From contig CAVVOG010000002.1 of assembly GCA_963749895.1 (NCBI GenBank), positions 62,001 to 126,000 of the forward strand: a stretch of DNA of 64,000 bases, read 5' to 3'. Of the stretch, positions 33,351-41,138 are shown piece after piece. Below the pieces are notes generated by a model, which was not told where the DNA came from, made no database searches, and saw nothing but the letters and a program-made list of their open reading frames with translations. How positions within the stretch are numbered: position 1 is the stretch's first letter; every line of letters starts with the position of its first letter. Source of the stretch: AC-51 sp963749895 (GTDB lineage: Bacteria; Actinomycetota; UBA4738; HRBIN12). The position numbers were made by a program, and so were the translations under genes.

Positions 33351-34304
33351 ATGGCAACCCCGACGAAGGTCCCCGAGGTCGAGCCGACCCCGACCCGGCC
33401 GAGCGCCCCGACCGTGGTGCTCCCCGACTCGGCCGTGATCCGCACGATCCCGCCCGAACGCACCCCGCCGGCCCCCGCGGCCACCACCCGACGGCTGTGG
33501 GCAGCGCTGATCGGCCTCGCGATCGCGGTGCTCGTGGCGATCGGCGTCATCGTGTGGCAGCAGAGCCGCGTCGACGACGCCGAGGCAGCGCTCCGCGCCG
33601 CCGACACCGACCGCGGCGTGGCGACGATCCAGGCGCAGCAGCTCCAGACCGACCTCGCGCTGGCCGAGGCCGAGCTCGCGCAGGCCCAGACCGAGGTCCA
33701 AGGGCTCGAGCGCCGGGTCGAGCGACTCGAGGCGAAGGTCGCCGGGACGACCCAGGACAACGAGCAGATGACCTCGGAGCTCGACGCCGCACAGGCCGAT
33801 CTCCGCCAGGCCGAGAACCAGCTCGCTCGCGCCCAGGCGCGAGAGGCCGAAGCGAGCGCAGCCGCGCGGCAGGCACGCACCGAGTTGAACGCGATCGCCG
33901 GCGCCCCACTCGCCGACGGCGAGTGGACCGGGCGGATGTTCATGTTCGGCGGCACCCAGGTCCCGCCGATGCTCGCCTTCGACGAACGCAAGCTGTTCCG
34001 GGGGCAGGACGCGATCGACGCGATGATCGCCGACGGCGTCCCGCGGGCGACCGCCCAGGCGTGCGGGTCCGACTGCGTCTACTGGCGGAACCCGTCGAAC
34101 GGCTGGCGCATCATGGAGGTCTCGCCGTACGCGCTCGTGACGCTGTACACGTTCGGGCCCGACACGACGATGAACCTCTCCGAGTTCACACGAGCCTTCA
34201 ACGGTGAAGGACCCCGCAACGCGAAGATCTCGGCCGCCCCGTATCGGCTCACGATGTCCGGCGGCCAGGTCACCCGGATCGAGGAGGTCCGCGTCGGCTG
34301 GTAG
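33351..34304 (+). CDS. Membrane-anchored coiled-coil protein
   Basis: A 317-residue protein: a Pro/Thr-rich cytoplasmic N-terminus (1-45), one membrane helix (about 48-70, LWAALIGLAIAVLVAIGVIVW), a long coiled coil (about 73-180, heptads such as LAEAELAQAQTEVQGLERRV), and a C-terminal globular domain (about 190-317) with CGSDCVYWRNPSNGWRIMEV and a terminal VTRIEEVRVGW. The two Cys could pair outside the cell. No enzyme motif is seen. It faces the histidine-kinase operon end to end with a 5 nt gap. AGAAGGGGGA is the ribosome site. Confidence 0.7.
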   Translation: MATPTKVPEVEPTPTRPSAPTVVLPDSAVIRTIPPERTPPAPAATTRRLWAALIGLAIAVLVAIGVIVWQQSRVDDAEAALRAADTDRGVATIQAQQLQTDLALAEAELAQAQTEVQGLERRVERLEAKVAGTTQDNEQMTSELDAAQADLRQAENQLARAQAREAEASAAARQARTELNAIAGAPLADGEWTGRMFMFGGTQVPPMLAFDERKLFRGQDAIDAMIADGVPRATAQACGSDCVYWRNPSNGWRIMEVSPYALVTLYTFGPDTTMNLSEFTRAFNGEGPRNAKISAAPYRLTMSGGQVTRIEEVRVGW

Positions 34305-34309
34305 CCGGA

Positions 34310-35584
34310 TCAGGGCGTCGATGCGGCGACGACCCGGCCGGCAACCGTGCAGCCCTCGCCGGGCGACGACCGGATCACGAGCGAGCCGCCCAGGGCTTCG
34401 ACGCGCTCCTGGAGGCTCCGCAGGCCGACGCCCCGCCGGACCGCGTCCGGGTCGAAGCCCTCGCCGTCGTCGGTGACGCTGAAGGCGAGCTCCCCGCCGG
34501 CCCGTCGCAGCGAGACCACGACCGAGCGAGCATGCGCATGCTTCACGGCGTTCTGCACCGCCTCGAGACAGCAGAAGTACACGGCGGTCTCGACGTGCAG
34601 CGGGAACCTCCCGATCCCCGAGGCACGCACCTCGACCGGCACCGGGGCCTTCCCCGCCCGCTGCTCGAGCGCCGGCCCGAGACCCTCGTCGGCCAGGACA
34701 GGCGGACAGGTCGCGCGCGTGAGCTCGCGCAGCCCTTCGAGGGTCTCCAGCGCCTCGGCCTGGAGCGTCTCCAGCAGTGTCACCGCGCGCGCGGGATCGG
34801 ACCCGACGAGCCCCTTCGCGAGTCCGAGCTTCACCGAGAGGGCCACGAGCTGCTGCTGCGCGCCGTCGTGAAGGTTCCGCTCGATCCTGCGACGCTCGTG
34901 CTCGGCGGCGTCGATCAACCTCCGCCGCCCTTCGCGACCCTCCCGGTCGAGTCGCTCCCGGCGCCGCGCGAGGAGCGCCGCCGAGCCGACCGCCACGAGG
35001 CAGAAGGCGATCTGCCCGGAACCAGAGAAGGCAGCGTACGGCGTGTCCGAACGGATCTCGGCGATCACGACGACGGCGAGCCACCCGAGCGCGACGACCG
35101 CGGCGGCCAGATGGGTGGCGACGACGGTCGACAGCGCCAAGGTGGCGAGGGTGAGGCCGAGCGACGGGAGGATCCACGCGACGACGGGCAGGTCGGCCGC
35201 CGGGAGGAGGACGACCACGGCACCCATCGCGAGGGCGGCGGTCCCGAGGACCGCGCTCGCCCGGAGCAGGAGGAGACGGACGTTCGGCATCGGCGTCGAG
35301 CGCGTGAGCTCGTCCATCGGATCGGCCCACGGCCCGTAGGCGAGGGCGACCCCGCCGATCGGAAGCAGCGGGGCCACGATCAGGAGGGTGAGCGTCGCCC
35401 GGGGACCCACCGCGGCGGCGCCGACCGAGAACGCGACCGCGGCCAGGGCCGACCCGATCCACGACCACCGGTAGCTCGGCGCGGCCGCGAGGACGCGCGC
35501 GACGTGGTCGGGAACCCGGACGCGGGTGAGCGCCCTCTCGATCGCCGATCCCGGCGCGGCGCCGGAGACCGCGGCCTCGCTCAC
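34310..35584 (-). CDS. Membrane sensor histidine kinase (NarL/DesK-type)
   Basis: A 424-residue kinase. Residues about 17-212 are a six-helix membrane module, then a short coiled linker, HisKA_3 with phospho-acceptor His239 in ERRRIERNLHDGAQQQLVALS, and an HATPase_c domain (VQNAVKHAHA, VTDDGEGFDPD, GVGLRSLQERVEALGGSL). The GTG start overlaps the previous stop (GTGA), putting it last in the sigma/anti-sigma/ABC operon. The membrane module is homologous to that of the anti-sigma factor three genes upstream. No response regulator gene is in the window, so its partner is elsewhere. Confidence 0.88.
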   Translation of the reverse strand: MSEAAVSGAAPGSAIERALTRVRVPDHVARVLAAAPSYRWSWIGSALAAVAFSVGAAAVGPRATLTLLIVAPLLPIGGVALAYGPWADPMDELTRSTPMPNVRLLLLRASAVLGTAALAMGAVVVLLPAADLPVVAWILPSLGLTLATLALSTVVATHLAAAVVALGWLAVVVIAEIRSDTPYAAFSGSGQIAFCLVAVGSAALLARRRERLDREGREGRRRLIDAAEHERRRIERNLHDGAQQQLVALSVKLGLAKGLVGSDPARAVTLLETLQAEALETLEGLRELTRATCPPVLADEGLGPALEQRAGKAPVPVEVRASGIGRFPLHVETAVYFCCLEAVQNAVKHAHARSVVVSLRRAGGELAFSVTDDGEGFDPDAVRRGVGLRSLQERVEALGGSLVIRSSPGEGCTVAGRVVAASTP

Positions 35585-36252
35585 CCTGCTCCGATCCCGG
35601 CCCGAGCGGGTCTCGTCGCCCCGACGAGGCGGTGCCGAGGCCCGCCCCGGGTCACCCACGCGGTCGAGGTCGAGGCCAGCACCGCGAGGCCGAGGCCTCC
35701 GACCAGCAGCCATCTGCCGTACAGGTGCCCCCAGGTGGTGGAGGTGGGCTCGAGGCCGAGCGAGACGTCGTACGCGGTGGGCACCACCACGAAGATCGTG
35801 ACGAGGCCGACCGCGGCGAACAGCCCGGCGCGGGTCCGCCCGACCGCGACGGTGCCCACCGAGGCGAGACCGAGGGCGACGCAGCACATCGCGATGAAGC
35901 CCGCCGTGAGGCTCACGACCGTCCACCCGACATCGGCGGAGACGAGCGCCGCGCCCCAACACACGAGCGCCACCGACAGGACGGCCGCGCCGCGCAGGCC
36001 CCGGACCCACAGCAACGGCGTCGGCGTCGGCGCCGTGGTGCGCTCGGTCCCGTCGTCGACGGTGAAGCCGACACACACGGCCAGCAGCATCGCGACGGCC
36101 GGCAGGTTCTCAAGGGGTGGGGGTCGTTCGGCGGTTCGAGCTACCGCCATCGCGAGCCCCGACAGCGGCACCGCCACCAGGAACGGCGACCAGCGGGTCG
36201 CCCGGGCGACCGGCCGGGCGAGCTGCCTCGCCTGGCGCCCCCGGGGACGCAC
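35581..36252 (-). CDS. Polytopic membrane protein, probable ABC transporter component
   Basis: A 223-residue protein with about six hydrophobic segments (for example SPFLVAVPLSGLAMAVA, GAAVLSVALVCWGAALV, AGFIAMCCVALGLASVG and WLLVGGLGLAVLAS). It has no recognisable motif. The GTG at 36252 lies one base after the permease stop, and its own stop overlaps the kinase start, so it is part of the same operon and may be a second membrane subunit of the exporter. Confidence 0.7.
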   Translation of the reverse strand: MRPRGRQARQLARPVARATRWSPFLVAVPLSGLAMAVARTAERPPPLENLPAVAMLLAVCVGFTVDDGTERTTAPTPTPLLWVRGLRGAAVLSVALVCWGAALVSADVGWTVVSLTAGFIAMCCVALGLASVGTVAVGRTRAGLFAAVGLVTIFVVVPTAYDVSLGLEPTSTTWGHLYGRWLLVGGLGLAVLASTSTAWVTRGGPRHRLVGATRPARAGIGAG

Positions 36253-36253
36253 G

Positions 36254-37051
36254 TCAGAACCACCCTTCCGGGATCTGCAGGATGCCGAACGCGATCGCGC
36301 CGGCGAGTCCGGCGGCACCGATGACGACCGGGACCGGGCGGACCCGGTCGCGCAGGAACGCGGCGCTCGAGTACGCGACGGTCACGCTGACGAGGTACGC
36401 CAGATGCCACAGGTGCAACGCGACGTCGTCGTGCCACACGACCCAAGGGATCACCCAGATCAACGGGGTGAACGTGTGGAGCGCGAGCACGACCACGCCG
36501 CCGATCACGTTCGGGATCCATCGGGCGATCATCACGCCGAGCGCCCCGATCGCGGCGATCACGAAGGGCGTCTGCACGAGCATCAGGAACTCCAGATCCT
36601 CGGGGAGCCCGCCGATCTCGGCCCCGTGCAGGATCGCGACGACCGATGCCCACACGATCGACACGCTCACGGGTCCGATCACGACCCCCAGGAGCTGCGC
36701 AGCCGTCCGGGCACCGAGCGGCGCGGGGGCGCTCCCGAACAGCTCGTCGGTCCCGTCGCGCCTGGACCGCAGGGCGCCGAGGTTCGCGGCGAACAGGGTT
36801 CCGACCATGAGTGCGAGCCCGAGACCGAGGAACAGGATGCTCAGGCTGTACCCGCTCCCCGGCGACCCACCGGTCACGACGAACCAGAGCCCGAGACCGA
36901 TCAGGAACGCCGGGTGGCGGAGCATCTTCCGGGCCTCCACCCGCGCGAGAGCCCACACGACCGCGGGAGGCGCCGCTTCCTCCGTGTGCGGGATCGCCCG
37001 ACCCCGCATCTCTCGGGCGGCCGCCCTGGTCGTCTGGGTGGCGGTGGCCAT
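36254..37051 (-). CDS. ABC-2 type transporter permease
   Basis: A 265-residue membrane protein. The N-terminal cytoplasmic part VVWALARVEARKMLRHPAFLIGLGLW is the usual ABC-2 permease entry, and NLGALRSRRDGTDELFGSAP fits the exporter coupling region. Six membrane helices follow. The ATG overlaps the ATPase stop (TGATG). With the upstream ATPase it forms an exporter of unknown substrate. Confidence 0.78.
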   Translation of the reverse strand: MATATQTTRAAAREMRGRAIPHTEEAAPPAVVWALARVEARKMLRHPAFLIGLGLWFVVTGGSPGSGYSLSILFLGLGLALMVGTLFAANLGALRSRRDGTDELFGSAPAPLGARTAAQLLGVVIGPVSVSIVWASVVAILHGAEIGGLPEDLEFLMLVQTPFVIAAIGALGVMIARWIPNVIGGVVVLALHTFTPLIWVIPWVVWHDDVALHLWHLAYLVSVTVAYSSAAFLRDRVRPVPVVIGAAGLAGAIAFGILQIPEGWF

Positions 37052-37923
37052 CAGGCCGCCTCCTCCTCGTGATCCAGCGCCCGGTTCCCGACCAGGAGCA
37101 GGTAGCCGTCCTCGAGCGACGGCTCGACGAGGTCGGCGTTCGCAGGCGCCTCGCCGATGTGACGGTGCCGACCGTCGCCGGTCCGCCATGACAGCTGGGC
37201 CGCCGCGGAACGTTCCCCGGCGAGCCAGACACGCCCGCGCGCCACGTCGATCAGCTCGGCGGGCGTCCCATCGAACAGGGCTCGACCGTCGAGCATCACC
37301 ACGACCCGTGGGCACAGGGCCGCCACGTCCTCGGTTTGGTGGGTGGAGAGCACGACGGTGCGGTCCTCGGCGCGCTCGGACACGATCTCGCGGAACCGGA
37401 GCCGCTGCTCCGGGTCGAGGCCGGCGGTAGGCTCGTCGAGCACCAGCAGGTCGGGGTCCCCGAGCAGCGCCTGCGCCAGGGCGACGCGACGACGCATCCC
37501 GCCCGACAGTGCCTTGATCTTCGTGCCCGAACGCGACTCCAGCCCCACGAGGGTGAGCACCCGTCGCACCTCGTCGTGCCGCGCCCGCGTGTCGGTCATC
37601 TCCTTGAGGATCGCGACGTAGTCGACGAACTCGAACGCGGTGAAGGACCTGTGGAACCCCGGTTCCTGCGGCATGTAGCCGAGGCGCCGGCGGATCGACA
37701 CGCGCTCGTCGGCCTTGCCCGGGTCCCACCCCAGCAGCCGAAGGTCGCCGGCATCGGGCGCAAGGACGGTGGCGAGCATCCGCAGCAGCGTCGTCTTCCC
37801 GGCGCCGTTCGGGCCCAGCAACCCGGTGATCCCCGCGCCGGCGTCGAACGTGACCCCGTTCAGCGCGCGGGTCCGCAGGAACGACTTCTCGACCCCGGTG
37901 ATCTGGACGGTCGGCAGGCTCAT
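37051..37923 (-). CDS. ABC transporter ATP-binding protein
   Basis: A 290-residue ATPase with Walker A GLLGPNGAGKTTLLRMLAT, Q-loop LGYMPQEPGFHRSFTAFEF, signature ALSGGMRRRVALAQALL, Walker B LLVLDEPTAGLDPEQR and H-loop VVLSTHQTEDVA. The C-terminal extension resembles drug or bacitracin-type exporters. The ATG overlaps the anti-sigma stop (ATGA). Control by the ECF sigma pair at the head of the operon is likely. Confidence 0.9.
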   Translation of the reverse strand: MSLPTVQITGVEKSFLRTRALNGVTFDAGAGITGLLGPNGAGKTTLLRMLATVLAPDAGDLRLLGWDPGKADERVSIRRRLGYMPQEPGFHRSFTAFEFVDYVAILKEMTDTRARHDEVRRVLTLVGLESRSGTKIKALSGGMRRRVALAQALLGDPDLLVLDEPTAGLDPEQRLRFREIVSERAEDRTVVLSTHQTEDVAALCPRVVVMLDGRALFDGTPAELIDVARGRVWLAGERSAAAQLSWRTGDGRHRHIGEAPANADLVEPSLEDGYLLLVGNRALDHEEEAA

Positions 37924-38759
37924 CGGAACGCTCCTTCCTCGAAGCTCTCTCGGCGGCGGCCCAGGACCCATGCCGACGCGGCGATCAGGACGGCGAAGGC
38001 CAGCTGGGGACCGGCTCGGAACGCCGCGAAGCGATCGCCGGACGCCCATTGGAGGGAGACGGCGACGACGATCCACGACCCTACGACGATCCCCACCGCG
38101 AGCCGGTGGTGGATCGCCGTCGACAGCGCGAGCGCGGCGAGCGCCAGCCCCAGCGAAGGGAGGAGCCACGCGAGCGCCTCCCAGCCCCGCCACGGCAGTG
38201 CGACGGCACCGAGCGCGGCGATCGCGACCGAGGCCACCAGCACGGCGGTGGCGCGGACCATCAGCAGACGGGCGGCGGGCATCGGCGCGCTCACCCCGAT
38301 CTCATAGGTGGGGTCGACCCCCGGCCCGTAGGCGAACGCGACGCCGAGCACCGGGAGCAGCGCCGCGAGCACGAGGAACCCCCACATCGCCAGGTCCTCC
38401 CGGACGTCGCCGTGGGCGAGGTTCGCCAGCACGACGGCCTGTCCGAGCGCGACCGCCTCCGCGATCAGCCACGACAGTCGGAGCGAGGGGGTCGCCGCGA
38501 GGATCCTGCCGATGTGCTCGCGGACGCCGAGCCGCCGCAGTCCTCGTTCGATCGCACCGGCCCGCGGTGCGTCGACGACCTCTGCGACCTCCACCCACAT
38601 CCGTTCCAGCCATGCGTGATCCGCGTCGACCGCCACGGCGACGCGGCACGCGTCGCACGCGAGCAGGTGCGCCTCGATCGACGACGCGCGCGCGTCGTCG
38701 ATCGTCCCGTCCGCGTAGGCGGCCAGCATCGCCTCGTCCGCGTGCCAGGTCGTCGTCAT
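37920..38759 (-). CDS. Zinc-finger anti-sigma factor with six-helix membrane domain
   Basis: A 279-residue protein. Residues 1-60 are an anti-sigma zinc-finger domain (WHADEAMLAAYADGTIDD, HLLACDACRVAVAV with His31, Cys35, Cys38). Residues about 70-275 form a membrane domain with REHIGRILAATPSLRLSWLI, LLPVLGVAFAYGPGVDP, VSAPMPAARLLMVRATAVL and LAWLLPSLGLALAALALST. These segments align in order with the kinase at 34310-35584. The ATG overlaps the sigma-factor stop (ATGA). It should hold the sigma factor at the membrane until a signal releases it. Confidence 0.87.
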   Translation of the reverse strand: MTTTWHADEAMLAAYADGTIDDARASSIEAHLLACDACRVAVAVDADHAWLERMWVEVAEVVDAPRAGAIERGLRRLGVREHIGRILAATPSLRLSWLIAEAVALGQAVVLANLAHGDVREDLAMWGFLVLAALLPVLGVAFAYGPGVDPTYEIGVSAPMPAARLLMVRATAVLVASVAIAALGAVALPWRGWEALAWLLPSLGLALAALALSTAIHHRLAVGIVVGSWIVVAVSLQWASGDRFAAFRAGPQLAFAVLIAASAWVLGRRRESFEEGAFR

Positions 38760-39286
38760 GCGAGCGCTCCTCTCAGCTCCGCGCGAGCGCGCATCATCCG
38801 GGTCTTCACCGTGCCCTGCGGGATCCCCAGCAGCGCGGCGGCTTCCTTCGTCGAGAGGCCGTCCAACACCGTCGCCTGCATCACGGCGCGGAGCTCCGGC
38901 GACAGTCGGTTCAACGCGACGCCGAGGTCGCCGTGCTCGACGCCGAGGAGCACCTCGTCCTCGGCGGACGCCACCAGTTGCCCGCGGCCCAACGGCGAGG
39001 GCACCGGGTGCGGGCGTGCGCGCAGCCGATCGACGAGCCGGCGGATGCCGATCCCCCAGATCCAGGCCGCGACCTCACCGGTCCCCCGGTACCGGCGGGC
39101 GCCCTTCCACACCGCGACGAACGTGTCCTGGACGACCTCCTCGACGACGCCGCGATCGGACATCCTCCGGGCGAGCCGGAGGCTCAGCCACGGGGCATGG
39201 CGCTCGAACAGCGCGCGGAGCGCCTCCCGATCGCCACCGGCGACCGCGGCCACCAGGGCATCGTCGCTCTCGTCGCGCGCCTCCAT
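38756..39286 (-). CDS. ECF RNA polymerase sigma factor
   Basis: A 176-residue sigma-70 family extracytoplasmic-function factor. Region 2 is seen in ALRALFERHAPWLSLRLARRM and VVEEVVQDTFVAVWKGARRY, and region 4 in LSPELRAVMQATVLDGLSTKEAAALLGIPQGTVKTRMMRARAELR. It leads a tightly overlapping six-gene operon. AGGGGG lies upstream of the ATG. Upstream TGAACC and CACGACA could be an autoregulated ECF promoter, but the match is weak. Confidence 0.92.
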   Translation of the reverse strand: MEARDESDDALVAAVAGGDREALRALFERHAPWLSLRLARRMSDRGVVEEVVQDTFVAVWKGARRYRGTGEVAAWIWGIGIRRLVDRLRARPHPVPSPLGRGQLVASAEDEVLLGVEHGDLGVALNRLSPELRAVMQATVLDGLSTKEAAALLGIPQGTVKTRMMRARAELRGALA

Positions 39287-39364
39287 GACCCCCCTGTCGT
39301 GCGCGGAGGCGCGAACGGTTCACGCCGCAGCACGTCGCCCCCCGGCACGCACGAGCCTACGCCC

Positions 39365-39385
39365 GGCGGGAGGCGGGAGGCGGGA
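39365..39385 (+). repeat. Three tandem copies of GGCGGGA
   Basis: A 7 bp direct repeat in the 127 nt gap between the sigma factor gene and the NYN-LOTUS gene. The G-runs could allow a weak G-quadruplex. No function is claimed. Confidence 0.6.
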
Positions 39386-39413
39386 GACGCATCGGAACCC
39401 GAACGCCGGGCTC

Positions 39414-40511
39414 TCAGCCCGTCGTCGCGGTGACGACGTAGTCCTCGGCGTCGGCGTCCCACTCCAGGGCGATCACGCCCTGGGTCTGAGCCGCCTTGCA
39501 GAACTGCAGGAATCCGCCGTAGCCGAACTTCTTCTCGCTGAACCCCGGCTCGACCTTGCGGACCTTGTCCTTCAGGCCGGACAGGACGGGGGGAGCGCCC
39601 TTCGCCTCGATGTCGGCGACCACCCCCTGGAGCAACGCGAACGCCTCGGTCTCGCCGCCGTGCGACGGCAGCGACACCTCCGGGTCACCCTTCGCGGAGC
39701 CCTCGGTCAGCTCGATCACGTTGCGCTCGGCCAGGTGCAGCAGCAGCTCGCGGAACCCACGGAACCCGACCTCGGCCTCGCTGAACGTCGGATCCTTGCG
39801 GAGCAGCGCGCGCTTCACCGACGATGCGAGGACCGCCCCGTTCGACATGCGCTGCAGGCCTGCGACCGTCTGTGCGATCACGACCGCGAGCGAGTCGAGG
39901 TCGCGGGTGCCGGTCTCGTCTTCGACGTCCTCCTCGGGCTCGGGGAGATCTTCCACCGCCTTCACGGCCCGTGCGGCGCGCTCGGGCTTCGCCGAGGTGG
40001 CCCGCTTCGCCCGACGACGCCCGGTCGGCACGTCGACTCCCTCGAGGGTGTCGTAGAACAGGAACTCGTCACACGCCGGCGGGAGCATCCCAGAGGTCGA
40101 GCCCTTGATCCCCACCCCGATCACGCGCTTGTTCAGCTCCCGGAGCTTGTGGACGAGCGGTGTCAGATCGCTGTCGCCGGTGCAGATCACGAAGGTCGTG
40201 ACGTACTCACGCTCGAAGGCGAGCTCGAGCGCATCGACCGCCATCTTGATGTCGGCCGCGTTCTTGCGCGAGGCCCCCATCCGCTGGGGGATCTCGATCA
40301 GCTCCACGTGGTGGCGGGTGAGCATCCGCCGGTCCTCGTCGAACGACGACCAGTCCGCGTAGGCCTTCCGCGCGATCACCCGGCCCCGCTCGGCGAGCGC
40401 GTCGAGCACGGGTCGAAGGTCGAACTGCATCCCACGCAGGTTGTCCCTGGCGCCGATCGCCAGGTTCTCGTAGTCCAGGAACAGGGCGATCCGTTCTTCG
40501 TCGGTGTCCAC
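39414..40511 (-). CDS. NYN-domain ribonuclease with two LOTUS/OST-HTH domains
   Basis: A 365-residue protein. Residues about 5-150 are a NYN (LabA/DUF88-like) PIN-fold nuclease: IALFLDYENLAIG (Asp13), KNAADIKMAVDALELA (Asp87) and VICTGDSDLTPLVHKLRE (Asp113, Asp115). After a charged linker, two LOTUS-type modules follow, each with the FSEAEVGFRGFRELLL or FSEKKFGYGGFLQFCK pattern. LOTUS domains bind RNA or helicases, so this is a likely RNA-processing nuclease. The GTG start has TAGGCT 7 nt upstream. Confidence 0.88.
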   Translation of the reverse strand: MDTDEERIALFLDYENLAIGARDNLRGMQFDLRPVLDALAERGRVIARKAYADWSSFDEDRRMLTRHHVELIEIPQRMGASRKNAADIKMAVDALELAFEREYVTTFVICTGDSDLTPLVHKLRELNKRVIGVGIKGSTSGMLPPACDEFLFYDTLEGVDVPTGRRRAKRATSAKPERAARAVKAVEDLPEPEEDVEDETGTRDLDSLAVVIAQTVAGLQRMSNGAVLASSVKRALLRKDPTFSEAEVGFRGFRELLLHLAERNVIELTEGSAKGDPEVSLPSHGGETEAFALLQGVVADIEAKGAPPVLSGLKDKVRKVEPGFSEKKFGYGGFLQFCKAAQTQGVIALEWDADAEDYVVTATTG

Positions 40512-40518
40512 GCCTCGC

Positions 40519-40524
40519 AGCCTA
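40519..40524 (-). promoter_or_regulatory. -10 box TAGGCT for a leaderless transcript
   Basis: TAGGCT then 7 nt (GCGAGGC) then the GTG at 40511. Nearly identical to the promoter before the amidohydrolase at 30414. Confidence 0.5.
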
Positions 40525-40551
40525 GCCCTCGCCGCGGCCCCGTGCCCCAGG

Positions 40552-40557
40552 TAGCCT
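40552..40557 (+). promoter_or_regulatory. -10 box TAGCCT
   Basis: TAGCCT 11 nt before the ATG at 40569, back-to-back with the minus-strand promoter of the NYN gene; would give a leader of only a few bases. Confidence 0.4.
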
Positions 40558-40568
40558 TCCCGTTCGAC

Positions 40569-41138
40569 ATGGACGCACCTGACGAGATCGAGACCGAGCG
40601 GCTTCGCCTGCGTCGCTCCCGCCCAGAGGACGCCGAGGCGATCTCGGTTTACCGGAGCCACCCCGACGTCCACATCCATCAGGGCTGGGACCGCACCGAT
40701 CCCGCCGGGATCCGCGCCGAGATCGAAGAGATGCTGACCCGGTCCCCGGGTGAGGCGGGAGGCTGGGTCCAGTTCACCGTCTTCGAACGGGACACCGGGA
40801 CGTTGGCCGGCGACGTGGGGATGGCGCCGGCCGACGGCGAGCCCGGGGTGATCAAGATCGGCTACACGATCGCGCCCTCGTTCCAGGGGAAGGGCTACGC
40901 GACCGAGGCCACGCGCGCGCTCGTCGCCCTCGCGTTCGACGGGCTCGGCGCCGACGTGATCCGAGCCTATGCCGGAGCGCAGAACGCGCCCTCGATCCGG
41001 GTGATGGAGAAGCTCGGGCTCGAGCTGATCGAGCGCTTCGAAGGTGAGGACGAGGACGGCCACTGGACGGGCGTGCGGTACGAGCGCCGGCGCGACGATC
41101 AGGAACCGAGGACGCGAGCGACGGCGATGCCGTCGTAG
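40569..41138 (+). CDS. GNAT family N-acetyltransferase
   Basis: A 189-residue acetyltransferase of the RimJ/L-like branch. It has ETERLRLRRSRPEDAEAISVYRSHPDV at the N-terminus, IKIGYTIAPSFQGKGYATEATRALVALAF for the acetyl-CoA loop, and AQNAPSIRVMEKLGLE with the conserved Asn. The target amine is unknown. Its 3' end overlaps the convergent delta-60 repeat gene by 40 nt. Confidence 0.88.
   Translation: MDAPDEIETERLRLRRSRPEDAEAISVYRSHPDVHIHQGWDRTDPAGIRAEIEEMLTRSPGEAGGWVQFTVFERDTGTLAGDVGMAPADGEPGVIKIGYTIAPSFQGKGYATEATRALVALAFDGLGADVIRAYAGAQNAPSIRVMEKLGLELIERFEGEDEDGHWTGVRYERRRDDQEPRTRATAMPS

Noticed and set aside
39287..39320. ECF-type autoregulated promoter (TGAACC ... CACGACA) before the sigma factor
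   Set aside because: The -10 half does not match a known ECF pattern well; the spacing alone is not enough.
38049..41138. A 1029-codon plus-strand open frame spanning the sigma/anti-sigma and NYN genes
   Set aside because: It runs antisense to well-supported genes and has Arg/Asp/His-rich shadow composition; only its last 189 codons, the GNAT gene, are real.
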